DNA from: Marinovum sp034669705
GTDB lineage: Bacteria; Pseudomonadota; Alphaproteobacteria; Rhodobacterales; Rhodobacteraceae
NCBI RefSeq assembly: GCF_034669705.1
Contig: NZ_JAXMOR010000002.1
Coordinates: forward strand, 1 to 64,000
DNA: 64,000 nucleotides
Direction of reading: 5' to 3'
Within the stretch, counting starts at the first letter, position 1; each line of letters starts with the position of its first letter. The translations under genes and the position numbers were made by a program. Shown here piece after piece: positions 37,082-45,147 of the stretch. The notes below the pieces were generated by a model. That model saw only the letters and a list, made by a program, of their open reading frames with translations, was not told where the DNA came from and searched no databases.

Positions 37082-38155
37082 ATGATGCAGAAAATTGTCA
37101 CTCTCTCTTTCGCTCTTGGCGCTTTCGCCGGGACCAGCGCGCTGGCCGAGGTGCCGCAGGTGGCCACCGATATCGCCCCGGTGCACGGGCTGGTGTCGCG
37201 GGTCATGCAGGGTCTCGGTACGCCAGAGCTGATCGTGCCGGCCGGTGCCTCGCCGCATGACTTCGCGCTGCGGCCGTCGCAGGCACGCGCGCTTCAGGGG
37301 GCCGACCTGGTGTTCTGGATGGGCCCGGCGCTGGCGCCCTGGCTCGACCGGACGCTCGACAGCCTGTCGCTCGGCGCGGTGATCGACCTCAATGCCCGCC
37401 CGGAGACCCGGCTGCTGGGCTGGCGTGAGAGTTTTGGCGAGGGCCATGATCACGGCCCCGCAGAGGACGCGCAGGCGGATCGCGACGACCACGCCCATGA
37501 AGACCACGCGGAACATGACCACGAGGGACACGATCATGGCGAAGCAGACCACGCGGGGCATGACCACGAGAGCCACTACCATGACGCAGAGGACCATGCG
37601 GCACACGATCACGACGACCACGCCGGCCATGACCACGGCGACCGCGACCCCCACAGCTGGCTCGACCCGGAAAACGCCAAGGCCTGGAGCCTGCTGATCG
37701 CCGAGACCCTGGCCGAGGCCGATCCGCAGAACGCCGGGACCTACCGCGCCAATGCCGAGGCCGGTGTGGCCGAGATCGAGGCCGCCGCGCAGGCCGCCGA
37801 GGCGTTGCTGGCGCCGCATCACGACGCGGGCTTTCTCGTCTTCCACGACGCCTATCACTATTTCGAAACCCGGTTCGATCTGCACGCGGCGGGTTCGGTC
37901 TCGCTCGGCGATGCCGCCGCGCCCGGTCCGGCCCGCGTTCGCGCGCTGCAGGTCCGCGTCGCGGAAGAGGGCATCGCCTGCCTGTTCGCGGAACCGCAGT
38001 TCGAACGCGGGCTGATCGAGACGCTGGCCGAAGGCACAGGCGCACGCATCGCCACGCTCGACCCGCTGGGCAGCCGGCTCGAGACCGGCGCCAGCTTCTA
38101 CCCAGGGCTGATCGGCGCGATGGCCGAGGATATTGCGGGGTGCCTCGGCGGCTGA
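37082..38155 (+). CDS. znuA: Zinc ABC transporter periplasmic binding protein
   Basis: The 357-residue protein has signal MMQKIVTLSFALGAFAGTSALA and the cluster A-1 pattern APVHGLVSRVMQGLG, GASPHDFALRPSQARAL. Residues near 120-185 form a histidine/aspartate-rich loop (repeats of HDH, HEG and DHAGHD), which ZnuA proteins use to catch zinc. The later half holds HDAYHYFE and DPLGS. ATG 37085 is an alternative start. Confidence 0.96.
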   Translation: MMQKIVTLSFALGAFAGTSALAEVPQVATDIAPVHGLVSRVMQGLGTPELIVPAGASPHDFALRPSQARALQGADLVFWMGPALAPWLDRTLDSLSLGAVIDLNARPETRLLGWRESFGEGHDHGPAEDAQADRDDHAHEDHAEHDHEGHDHGEADHAGHDHESHYHDAEDHAAHDHDDHAGHDHGDRDPHSWLDPENAKAWSLLIAETLAEADPQNAGTYRANAEAGVAEIEAAAQAAEALLAPHHDAGFLVFHDAYHYFETRFDLHAAGSVSLGDAAAPGPARVRALQVRVAEEGIACLFAEPQFERGLIETLAEGTGARIATLDPLGSRLETGASFYPGLIGAMAEDIAGCLGG

Positions 38156-38384
38156 GCCTTGGCTCAGCGCCCAACTGGCGTGGCGGCTGACCCTGGGCGT
38201 AACGCCCAACGGGCATGGCGGCTGAGCTTTGGCGCAGCGCCGATCCGGCCTGAAGGCTGGGCCATGGCGCAGCCTCGGGCTAACCTGCCGGCCAAGCCCT
38301 TCTCAGGGCTTGGCTTTCCTGACGAATGGACCTTGGCTCGGCGACGGGCGAGCGGTGGCCGGGCTTAGGCTCGGCCATGACGGT
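38156..38384. other. Intergenic, repetitive GGCGGCTGA-rich stretch
   Basis: About 230 bases between znuA and the convergent suhB-type gene. It contains two imperfect copies of CGCCCAACNGGCNTGGCGGCTGA near 38168 and 38200 and other near-copies. No gene or classical terminator is evident. Confidence 0.55.
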
Positions 38385-39170
38385 TCAGCCGCGGATCACC
38401 TTGGCGAACTGGTTGAACAGCCGCTCGTTGGCACAGATCACCGTGCGGTCCATCAGCGGGTCCTCGTCGGGGGTGATGGCTTCGGCCAGCGCGCCGGCCT
38501 CGCGGGCGATCAGCAAGCCGCCGGCCACGTCCCAGGCCTGCACCTCGCGCTCCCAGTAGCCATCGAAGCGACCGGCCGCCACATAGGCAAGGTCGAGCGC
38601 CGCCGCCCCCCAGCGCCGCACGCCGGCACAGACCGGCATCAGCCGGCCGAGATCCTTGAGCGTGTCGGGCAGGCCCCGGCGGGTGCCGAAGGGCACACCG
38701 GTGGCAAACAGTGCCTCGTTCATGCCGCGCCGGTCAGAGACCCGCACCCGCTGGTCGTTCATCCAGGCGCCGCCGCCCTTCTCGGCAAAGAACATCTCGT
38801 CCTTGGCCGGGTCGAAGACCACCGCCGAGACGATCTGGCCCTTGTGTTCGAGCGCGATCGAGACCGCCCAATGCGGCAGCCCGTGCAGGAAGTTCGAAGT
38901 GCCGTCGAGCGGATCGACGATCCAGCGGCGGGTCGGGTCCTGGCCGGCGGTCTCACCGCCCTCTTCGCCGAGAAAGCCATAGGTCGGCCGCGCGCCCAGC
39001 AGCTCATCCTTGATGATCTTTTCCGCCGCGATATCGGCGCGGGTGACAAAGTCGCCCGCCGCCTTGGACGAGCTCTGCAGGTTCTCGACCTCGCGGAAAT
39101 CCTTGACCAGAGACCGGCCCGCCTTGCGCGCGGTCTTCATCATGATGTTGAGATTGGCGCTGCCCTGCAT
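38385..39170 (-). CDS. suhB: Inositol monophosphatase family protein (SuhB type)
   Basis: The 261-residue enzyme has the metal motif FLGEEGG, WIVDPLDGTSNFLHGLP near residue 85 and the C-terminal EVQAWDVAGGLLI. It hydrolyses inositol or related sugar phosphates; E. coli SuhB also aids rRNA transcription. No operon partner is adjacent. The symbol follows the family and may not reflect exact role. Confidence 0.88.
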   Translation of the reverse strand: MQGSANLNIMMKTARKAGRSLVKDFREVENLQSSSKAAGDFVTRADIAAEKIIKDELLGARPTYGFLGEEGGETAGQDPTRRWIVDPLDGTSNFLHGLPHWAVSIALEHKGQIVSAVVFDPAKDEMFFAEKGGGAWMNDQRVRVSDRRGMNEALFATGVPFGTRRGLPDTLKDLGRLMPVCAGVRRWGAAALDLAYVAAGRFDGYWEREVQAWDVAGGLLIAREAGALAEAITPDEDPLMDRTVICANERLFNQFAKVIRG

Positions 39171-39288
39171 ATCCGGCTCCTTCGGGGGTCACCCGTGGCA
39201 CGGGCGAAAAGCATCAGGCCGCGCATATACGCGGCCCGTGGGCTCTTGCCAAGGCCGGATCGGCCCCGGTCGCCGCGTCGTGACGGGA

Positions 39289-39621
39289 TTACTTGTAGAT
39301 CACGCCCTTGTAGCCCTCTGGCGCATAGGCCTTGGGGGCATAGGATTTCGGCGCATGGCTGCGCTGGCGGACCACGTGGCGTTTGCCCGGTGCGTTGTGG
39401 TAGGCGGCCGTGGTGTTGGGCTTGCCACAACAGATCTCGCCATTTGCCAGCACCGGCTGAAGCCCGGCAGGGCAATAGTTGGCGACCCCGGGATAGGGAA
39501 AGACGAGGTTCTGGCCGGCCCGGGTGGTGCCGTCGCCGGTGTACATGTCGCCCCAGGCCAGCGCCGGCGACGCGCCAAGCGCAAGAAACCCGGCAATCAA
39601 GGTGGCTTTGCTCAAAGTCAT
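39289..39621 (-). CDS. Small exported protein of unknown function
   Basis: The 110-residue product (start MTLSKATLIAGFLALGASPALA, GGGGGAT before it) has a mature part with four cysteines (YCPAGLQPVLANGEICCGKP) and a lysine/proline-rich C-terminal tail. The pattern suggests a small disulfide domain and a basic tail. No family is known to me. Confidence 0.75.
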   Translation of the reverse strand: MTLSKATLIAGFLALGASPALAWGDMYTGDGTTRAGQNLVFPYPGVANYCPAGLQPVLANGEICCGKPNTTAAYHNAPGKRHVVRQRSHAPKSYAPKAYAPEGYKGVIYK

Positions 39622-39735
39622 GGTATCCCCCGTATCAGGATGCAATCGCGTGAAAGGATTGCCCTCAAGGCTACCGGCTTCCGCCCTCAAGTCAACGAAA
39701 GCCTGCGCAAACGCCTGATTAATGCGGGATTTCTC

Positions 39736-39918
39736 TCAATGGGTGCGCCGCTGCGGGGTGTCGACGGGGCCTTGGTCATCGCTGAACGCGTCCTCCTCTT
39801 CAAGCGGCACGGCGTAACTGCCGTTCAGCCACTTGGCGAGGTCGAGATCGGCGCAGCGTTTCGAGCAGAACGGGCGGTAGGTGTCATCCACAGGCTTGGC
39901 GCAGATCGGGCAGCTCAT
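39736..39918 (-). CDS. yacG: DNA gyrase inhibitor YacG
   Basis: The 60-residue zinc ribbon has CPIC near residue 3 and CSKRC near 18, plus the RPFCSKRCADLDLAKWL helix typical of YacG. It binds zinc and inhibits gyrase. Its start overlaps the RNase gene end by four bases (ATGA) in the infA-maf-RNase-yacG operon. Confidence 0.93.
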   Translation of the reverse strand: MSCPICAKPVDDTYRPFCSKRCADLDLAKWLNGSYAVPLEEEDAFSDDQGPVDTPQRRTH

Positions 39919-40934
39919 GGGGCCTCCGGCAAGGGCGTGCGCACCCGCGCGCGGTTCAGCTCGTAATGGCCGAGGTTGGTCCAGCCCACCATCGTGGTCT
40001 CGACCTGGCAGGCCTTGAGCGCGCGGCGCAGCTCGGTTTCCGCCGGCCGGCGATCCTTCTTGGCCATCGGCGCGAGGTCGACGACGACCTGACCGCCAAG
40101 CCCGCGCAACCGCAGCTGCCGCGGCAGATCGCGCAGCGCCGCCATGTTGGCCTTGAGCCCGGCGGCGGGCGAAGTATCGCCGCCGGTATTCACGTCGACC
40201 GCCACCAGCGCCCGGGTGGGCTCGATATACATGTGGCCGGCGCCCTTGAGCGTGACCCGCGGGCTCTGCAAGTCCTCGATCAGGTCGAGCACGCCATGGG
40301 TCTCGAAACTCCCCGGCGCGGTCTCGACCTCCGCCGGCTCCACCCAGTCGCGCCAGGCCAGCACATGCGGCCCGTCACCCTCGGTCAGCTTTTCCGGCTC
40401 GCCCGTCGCATCCGCCAGCACCTGCCGCGCCAGCGACAGCATGGAAAGGATGTCCTCGGCAATCTCCTCGGCATCGGCCTCGGCGCAGGACGACCGCAGG
40501 ATCAGCCCCATGTCACGCTCCGGCATCGCCTCGTGGGCAATCTCGAGAAGCGCGTCGCGCACCGCCTCGTCACGGATCTGGCGCGAGACGTTCAGCCCCG
40601 GCGCTCCCGGCGTGACGATGGCATAGCGGCTCTTGAACAAGAGCTTCTGCGTCACCGGCACCGCCTTGCCCGGCTCGGCACTGCCGGTGACCTGCACCAG
40701 CAGCGGCTCTCCGGGCTTCAGCCCCTTGACCTGACGCAGGAACACCGGGCCGTCCGGGGTCGAGAGGAACATGCCGCCCTGCCCCTTCATCGGCCGGTCG
40801 GCGCGGGCGCGGTAGATCGCGCCGTGGCGCACGCCGTCGCCATCGATCAGCAGGTCTTCGAGCCGGCCATCGACCAGCAGCGCCGCCGCCTCGCGGCCAG
40901 CGTATTCGTCAAGGATGATCTGGCGGCCCTTCAT
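39915..40934 (-). CDS. Short ribonuclease E/G family protein
   Basis: The 339-residue protein has the metal-dependent RNase E/G core: LVAVDVNTGGDTS and GGQVVVDLAPM carry the two catalytic aspartates. It starts MKGRQIILDEYAG, overlapping maf's stop by four bases. It is shorter than RNase E/G of enterics, since it lacks the long C-terminal scaffold of RNase E and its S1-like segment is reduced. It matches the short RNase of this operon in related bacteria, not the main RNase E. Confidence 0.88.
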   Translation of the reverse strand: MKGRQIILDEYAGREAAALLVDGRLEDLLIDGDGVRHGAIYRARADRPMKGQGGMFLSTPDGPVFLRQVKGLKPGEPLLVQVTGSAEPGKAVPVTQKLLFKSRYAIVTPGAPGLNVSRQIRDEAVRDALLEIAHEAMPERDMGLILRSSCAEADAEEIAEDILSMLSLARQVLADATGEPEKLTEGDGPHVLAWRDWVEPAEVETAPGSFETHGVLDLIEDLQSPRVTLKGAGHMYIEPTRALVAVDVNTGGDTSPAAGLKANMAALRDLPRQLRLRGLGGQVVVDLAPMAKKDRRPAETELRRALKACQVETTMVGWTNLGHYELNRARVRTPLPEAP

Positions 40935-41512
40935 GCGGCGCTCTCCCGGTAAAGCGGGTAACCCGCCGCTTGCAATAGCCCCGCCGTCTCGGCCAGGGGC
41001 AGCCCCATGATCGCGGGGTACGACCCCTGAATCCACGGGATGAAGGCGCCGGCCATCCCTTGGATGCCATAGCCGCCCGCCTTGCCCTGCCAATCGCCGG
41101 ACTGCAGATAGGTGTTCAGCTCGAGATCGCTCAGCCGCTTCATCTTGACGGCGCTGACCACGTCGCGCTGCCAAAGCCCGCGCGCGGTCTTCACCGCCAC
41201 CGCGGTGATCACCTGGTGACGTCGCCCGCCAAGCTTGGTCAGGAATTCCGCCGCCTCGCCGATATCAGCCGGCTTGCCGAGTATCCGCCGGCCCAGCGCC
41301 ACCGTGGTGTCGGCACAGAGCACGACCTCGCCACCGCCCACCACCAGCGCCTCGGCCTTCTGCCGGGCAATGCGGGCGCAATAGGCCCGGGGCTGCTCGG
41401 CCTTCTGCGGCGTCTCGTCGATGTCGGGGGCGCGGATCTCGTCGGGCACTACGCCCAAAAGCCCCAGCAGCTCGCGCCGTCTGGGGCTTCCCGATCCCAG
41501 GATGAACCTCAC
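40931..41512 (-). CDS. maf: Maf-type nucleotide pyrophosphatase
   Basis: The 193-residue Maf protein cleaves unusual or canonical nucleotide triphosphates as a house-cleaning enzyme. It has GSGSPRRRELL, the DTTV motif in LCADTTVALG and GGYGIQGMAGAFI. The gene lies between infA and the RNase gene with an overlapping end. Confidence 0.95.
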   Translation of the reverse strand: MRFILGSGSPRRRELLGLLGVVPDEIRAPDIDETPQKAEQPRAYCARIARQKAEALVVGGGEVVLCADTTVALGRRILGKPADIGEAAEFLTKLGGRRHQVITAVAVKTARGLWQRDVVSAVKMKRLSDLELNTYLQSGDWQGKAGGYGIQGMAGAFIPWIQGSYPAIMGLPLAETAGLLQAAGYPLYRESAA

Positions 41513-41523
41513 TGGAACCCCGG

Positions 41524-41742
41524 TTACTTGAAGCGATAGTTGATCCGACCCTTGGTCAGATCATAGGGGGTCATTTCCACCTGAACCTTGTCGCCTGCCA
41601 GAACGCGGATGCGGTTCTTGCGCATCTTGCCTGCCGTATGCGCGATGATCTCATGGCCGTTTTCCAGCTCGACCCGAAACGTCGCATTCGGCAGGAGTTC
41701 CTTCACGACACCGGGGAATTCGAGCATCTCTTCCTTGGCCAT
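41524..41742 (-). CDS. infA: Translation initiation factor IF-1
   Basis: The 72-residue S1-fold protein starts MAKEEMLEFPGVVKELLP and contains RVELENGHEIIAHTAGKMRK. AAGGAGAG lies before this ATG; an ATG seven codons upstream is not used. IF-1 binds the ribosomal A site in initiation. It is first in the operon. Confidence 0.98.
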   Translation of the reverse strand: MAKEEMLEFPGVVKELLPNATFRVELENGHEIIAHTAGKMRKNRIRVLAGDKVQVEMTPYDLTKGRINYRFK

Positions 41743-41813
41743 GGTCTCTCCTTTGTTACACACCCCGGCACGAAGGCCGGGCGCGCTCTAAATGAGCGCT
41801 TGCGGCGCGATTT

Positions 41814-42719
41814 TCAAGAGGTATGTGCGCGAAGATCGCGCATTGTGATGGGGCGATCGCCCGCGGGCTGCTCTGCCCAATGGGCACGGTTGGCCACCAC
41901 GCCCTCGCGCCGCACCCGGGCGACCGCGCCCTCGGGCAGCTCGGCATAGGTCCAGCCGGGCCGGTTCAGCGCCCCCTCGGCCAGCACGCCGGTCGACGGA
42001 AACCCGAGGTCCGGCGGGCCAAACACCCCGCCCGCCCCGGTGTTGGTGTCCACCGCCTCGGACCAGGGGCACGCGCCCACGGTGCTTGCCATCGCCACCA
42101 CGCATTGGCTCTCGAGCGCGCGGGCCATGGCGCCGATCCGCACCCGCCAATAGCCCGCCAAGGCCTCGGTGCAGGACGGCACCAGCAGGATATCCGCCTC
42201 CGCCAGCGCCCGCCCCAGGAGCGGGAATTCGGCGTCATAACAGATCAGTATGCCGATCCTGCCGAGGTCGGTCTCGATCAGGCAGAGCGGATCGCCCCCG
42301 ACCACGCCCCAGGGCGCGCGCTCGAAGCGGGTCATGATCTGCTTGTCCTGGTGCACCATCGCCCCAGAGGGCGCAAGGAGCCGCGCCCGGTTCACCGGCC
42401 GCCCGCCTGTCCGCGCGCCGCCGGCAAAGACCGGCGCCGAGGCGGCGCAGATGTGCACCCCATGCTCGGCCGCCAGCCGGGCATGCAGCGCATCGGCCTC
42501 CGCCACCCGCTCAGAGACCGCATGCAGCGACCGCTCCAGGTCCCCCGCCACCTCCGGCCCGTCCAGCGTCGCCAGCTCCATCGCACCATATTCCGGAAAC
42601 AGCAGCAGCTCCGCTCCCTGCCCCGCCGCCTCCGCCACCCAAGAGGCGATCTTGTCCTCATAGGCCGACCAGCTGTCCAGCACGCTCATCGGATAGGCCG
42701 CCGTTGCAAGTTTCACCAT
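41814..42719 (-). CDS. Carbon-nitrogen hydrolase (nitrilase superfamily)
   Basis: The 301-residue enzyme has the triad Glu in LLLFPEYG (E43), Lys in HQDKQIM and Cys in GILICYDAEFP. It hydrolyses an amide or nitrile of unknown identity. Its ribosome binding region (AGAAGGTGGG) is formed by the end of a dispersed repeat tail at 42727-42750. It is downstream of the EEP-fold gene on the same strand. Confidence 0.92.
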   Translation of the reverse strand: MVKLATAAYPMSVLDSWSAYEDKIASWVAEAAGQGAELLLFPEYGAMELATLDGPEVAGDLERSLHAVSERVAEADALHARLAAEHGVHICAASAPVFAGGARTGGRPVNRARLLAPSGAMVHQDKQIMTRFERAPWGVVGGDPLCLIETDLGRIGILICYDAEFPLLGRALAEADILLVPSCTEALAGYWRVRIGAMARALESQCVVAMASTVGACPWSEAVDTNTGAGGVFGPPDLGFPSTGVLAEGALNRPGWTYAELPEGAVARVRREGVVANRAHWAEQPAGDRPITMRDLRAHTS

Positions 42720-42726
42720 GATCCCA

Positions 42727-42792
42727 CCTTCTTCTGTTCAAAAATACCCTCGGGGGAGTCGCCAAAGGCGACGGGGGCAGCGCCCCCAAAAC
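42727..42792 (-). repeat. Dispersed repeat: tail plus G-rich hairpin, inverted copy
   Basis: On the minus strand a G-rich hairpin (GGGGGCGCTGCCCCC) and GTCGCCTTTGGCGAC are followed by the 24-base tail at 42727-42750 starting AGGGTATTTTTGAACAGAAG. That tail is identical to 34919-34942. It lies just before the nitrilase-family start codon. Confidence 0.85.
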
Positions 42793-43800
42793 TCAGACCT
42801 CGATATCCAGCGTCACCGGATAATGATCCGACGCCGTCACCAGCGCCTCGCGCAGTTCCCGGGTCTGCCAACAGGTCGGATCGTTGAACGGATGCCAGAT
42901 CCGCCACTCAGGCCGCCTGGCACAGAGGTCCGGCGAGATGAAGATATAATCCAGCAACGCCTGCAGGTACCGCGCCTCGCCGGCGATGTAAAACCGTGCC
43001 GTGGTCGGCTGCGCCCCCAGCCGCCGCTGCAGCGCGATGCTGGCATTGGGATCATAGAGCCGCGGGCCGTCGCGCCCCTCGCCGCGCACGATCTCGACCG
43101 AGGAGCGGCCGAAGAGCTCTTCGTATTCATCCAGTCCGGGGCCGTCGTTCAGATCGCCCAGCACCATCAGGCTCTCGCCCGCCGCGAGATGCTCGACCAC
43201 CCGATGACGCAGCCAGATCGCCTGCGCCAGCTGCTTGCGGCGGTTGGCGATCGACAGCCGCATGATCTGGTCGCGGGTGGTGGCGCCATGCGGTGCCTTG
43301 CTCTTGAGATGCGCGCCGATCATCCGAAACCGCTGGCCGCCCGCCGTCTCGACCGCCAACTCCAGAGGCGGCTTGGAAAACTGCACCCTGTCTCGTTGGG
43401 CATCGAAATCGAGGTCGATCTCGAAGGTGCCGTCGAACCGCGGCGCCGCGGCACTGTCGCCGGGGTCATGCCTCACCCGCAGCGCGTCGGGGTCATAGAG
43501 CAGCGCGATTTCCTGCTGCGTGGTGTTGGTAAAGCCGATCAGCGCCTTGCGCGCCCGCAGGCCGAAGGTCTCGGCAAACCCCTCCAGTGCCCGCACCCCG
43601 TCGCGGACGCGGTGGCTGTCGGGCGCCTCGATCACCATCACCGCATCGGCATCCAGCGCGGTGAAAACCAGCCCCAGCGCCTCGGCCTGGTCGCGTCGGG
43701 TGACATCGTGGCGCGCCGACCACTGATCATCGGCCAGCAGCCGGCCCGCGTCATCGAAAAGCGCGTCGAACCATTCCACGTTATAGGTCGCAATCCGCAT
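42793..43800 (-). CDS. Endonuclease/exonuclease/phosphatase (EEP) family protein
   Basis: The 335-residue protein has RIATYNVEWFD at the start, GAHLKSK, LGDLNDGPG and SDHYPVTLDI at the end, the EEP metal-dependent phosphoesterase pattern. Start ATG 43800 follows GGAGG by six bases. Substrate (DNA, lipid or small phosphoester) is unknown. Confidence 0.88.
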   Translation of the reverse strand: MRIATYNVEWFDALFDDAGRLLADDQWSARHDVTRRDQAEALGLVFTALDADAVMVIEAPDSHRVRDGVRALEGFAETFGLRARKALIGFTNTTQQEIALLYDPDALRVRHDPGDSAAAPRFDGTFEIDLDFDAQRDRVQFSKPPLELAVETAGGQRFRMIGAHLKSKAPHGATTRDQIMRLSIANRRKQLAQAIWLRHRVVEHLAAGESLMVLGDLNDGPGLDEYEELFGRSSVEIVRGEGRDGPRLYDPNASIALQRRLGAQPTTARFYIAGEARYLQALLDYIFISPDLCARRPEWRIWHPFNDPTCWQTRELREALVTASDHYPVTLDIEV

Positions 43801-43946
43801 CCCGCGCCTCCGGCCTCTGCCTCCGCGCACTATGCCATCCCGGCGCCCCCGCGCAACCAGCCAGGCAGACTGCGACCGCATAGCCAGTTGAAATACGCCC
43901 GCGCGTGCGCATATCGAAACAAAATCATCAGGATATGGGGACTTCA

Positions 43947-45143
43947 ATGCTTCTACGCGCCATGGACCGCTTTTTCAGTCACGAGGCATCGGGGGGCATA
44001 CTTCTGATGCTCTCGGCGGTCGCGGCGCTGATCGTTGCCAATTCCGGCCTCGCCGGGGCCTATGACGCCTTTCTCGGCGCCTATCTCGGGGTGACGGTCA
44101 ATGGCGAGGGGCTGGAGAAACCCGCGATCCTGTGGATCAACGACGGGTTGATGGCGGTGTTCTTCTTCCTGATCGGGCTCGAGCTGAAACGCGAGTTGCT
44201 GGAAGGCAAGCTGAAGAACCCGCGCGACGTGGTGCTGCCCGGTGCCGCCGCGGTCGGCGGCATGGCGCTGCCGGCGCTGGTCTATGTCGCGATCAACTGG
44301 TCGACGCCCGCCACGCTCGACGGCTGGGCGATCCCGGCCGCCACCGACATCGCCTTTGCCTTGGGCATCCTGGCGCTGGTGGGCAGCCGCGCGCCGTCCT
44401 CGCTCAAGGTCTTCCTGCTGACCCTGGCCATTCTCGACGACCTCGGGGCCATCGTGATCATCGCCCTGTTCTATACCGCCGAGCTTCAGGTCAACTACCT
44501 GATCGCCGCCCTCGTCCCGCTGGCGCTGCTGCTGTTTCTCAACTTCAAGCGGGTGCACCGGGTGGCACCGATGATCCTGCTCGGCGCCGTGATGTGGTAC
44601 TTCGTGCTGAAATCCGGCGTCCATGCCACGCTCGCCGGGGTGATCACCGCCTTCTGCATCCCGATGAAGGACAAGTGGGGCAAGAGCCCGCTGCATTCGC
44701 TGGAACACGGTCTGGCGCCCTACGTGCTCTATTTCATCATCCCGGTCTTTGCCTTCGCCAATGCCGGCGTGGTGCTGCAGGGGATGAGCTTTGCCGCCCT
44801 GCTGCAGCCGCTGCCGCTGGGCATCGCGCTGGGCCTGATCATCGGCAAGCAGCTCGGCGTCTTCGGCGTCACCTTTGTGATGGTCAAGGCCGGGCTGGCC
44901 CGGATGCCTTGGGGGGCCAACTGGCTGCATATCTACGGTCTGAGCTGTCTCGCCGGCGTGGGGTTCACCATGTCGCTGTTCATCGGCTCGCTCAGCTTCG
45001 ACGACCCGCTGTTGATGAACCAGGTGCGGCTGGGCGTGCTCTCGGGCTCGCTGGTCTCGGGCCTTTTGGGCTACGGCGCGCTGATGCTGGCGGCGCGTGA
45101 CACCGCCGGGGACGAGGAGGAAGAGGCGGCGGAAGCCGCCTGA
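43947..45143 (+). CDS. nhaA: Na+/H+ antiporter NhaA
   Basis: The 398-residue antiporter exports sodium for protons. It shows FFSHEASGGILLMLSA at the start, the ion-binding pair of aspartates in LAILDDLGAIVII, DIAFALGILALVG and GFTMSLFIGSL. GGGGA lies six bases before the ATG at 43947; an ATG at 43935 is possible. Sodium resistance fits a marine lifestyle. Confidence 0.95.
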   Translation: MLLRAMDRFFSHEASGGILLMLSAVAALIVANSGLAGAYDAFLGAYLGVTVNGEGLEKPAILWINDGLMAVFFFLIGLELKRELLEGKLKNPRDVVLPGAAAVGGMALPALVYVAINWSTPATLDGWAIPAATDIAFALGILALVGSRAPSSLKVFLLTLAILDDLGAIVIIALFYTAELQVNYLIAALVPLALLLFLNFKRVHRVAPMILLGAVMWYFVLKSGVHATLAGVITAFCIPMKDKWGKSPLHSLEHGLAPYVLYFIIPVFAFANAGVVLQGMSFAALLQPLPLGIALGLIIGKQLGVFGVTFVMVKAGLARMPWGANWLHIYGLSCLAGVGFTMSLFIGSLSFDDPLLMNQVRLGVLSGSLVSGLLGYGALMLAARDTAGDEEEEAAEAA

Positions 45144-45147
45144 GCCC

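Noticed and set aside
38159..38368. Small frame in the repeat-rich gap after znuA
   Set aside because: Its sequence is made from repeats (GGCGGCTGA) and lacks a start signal.
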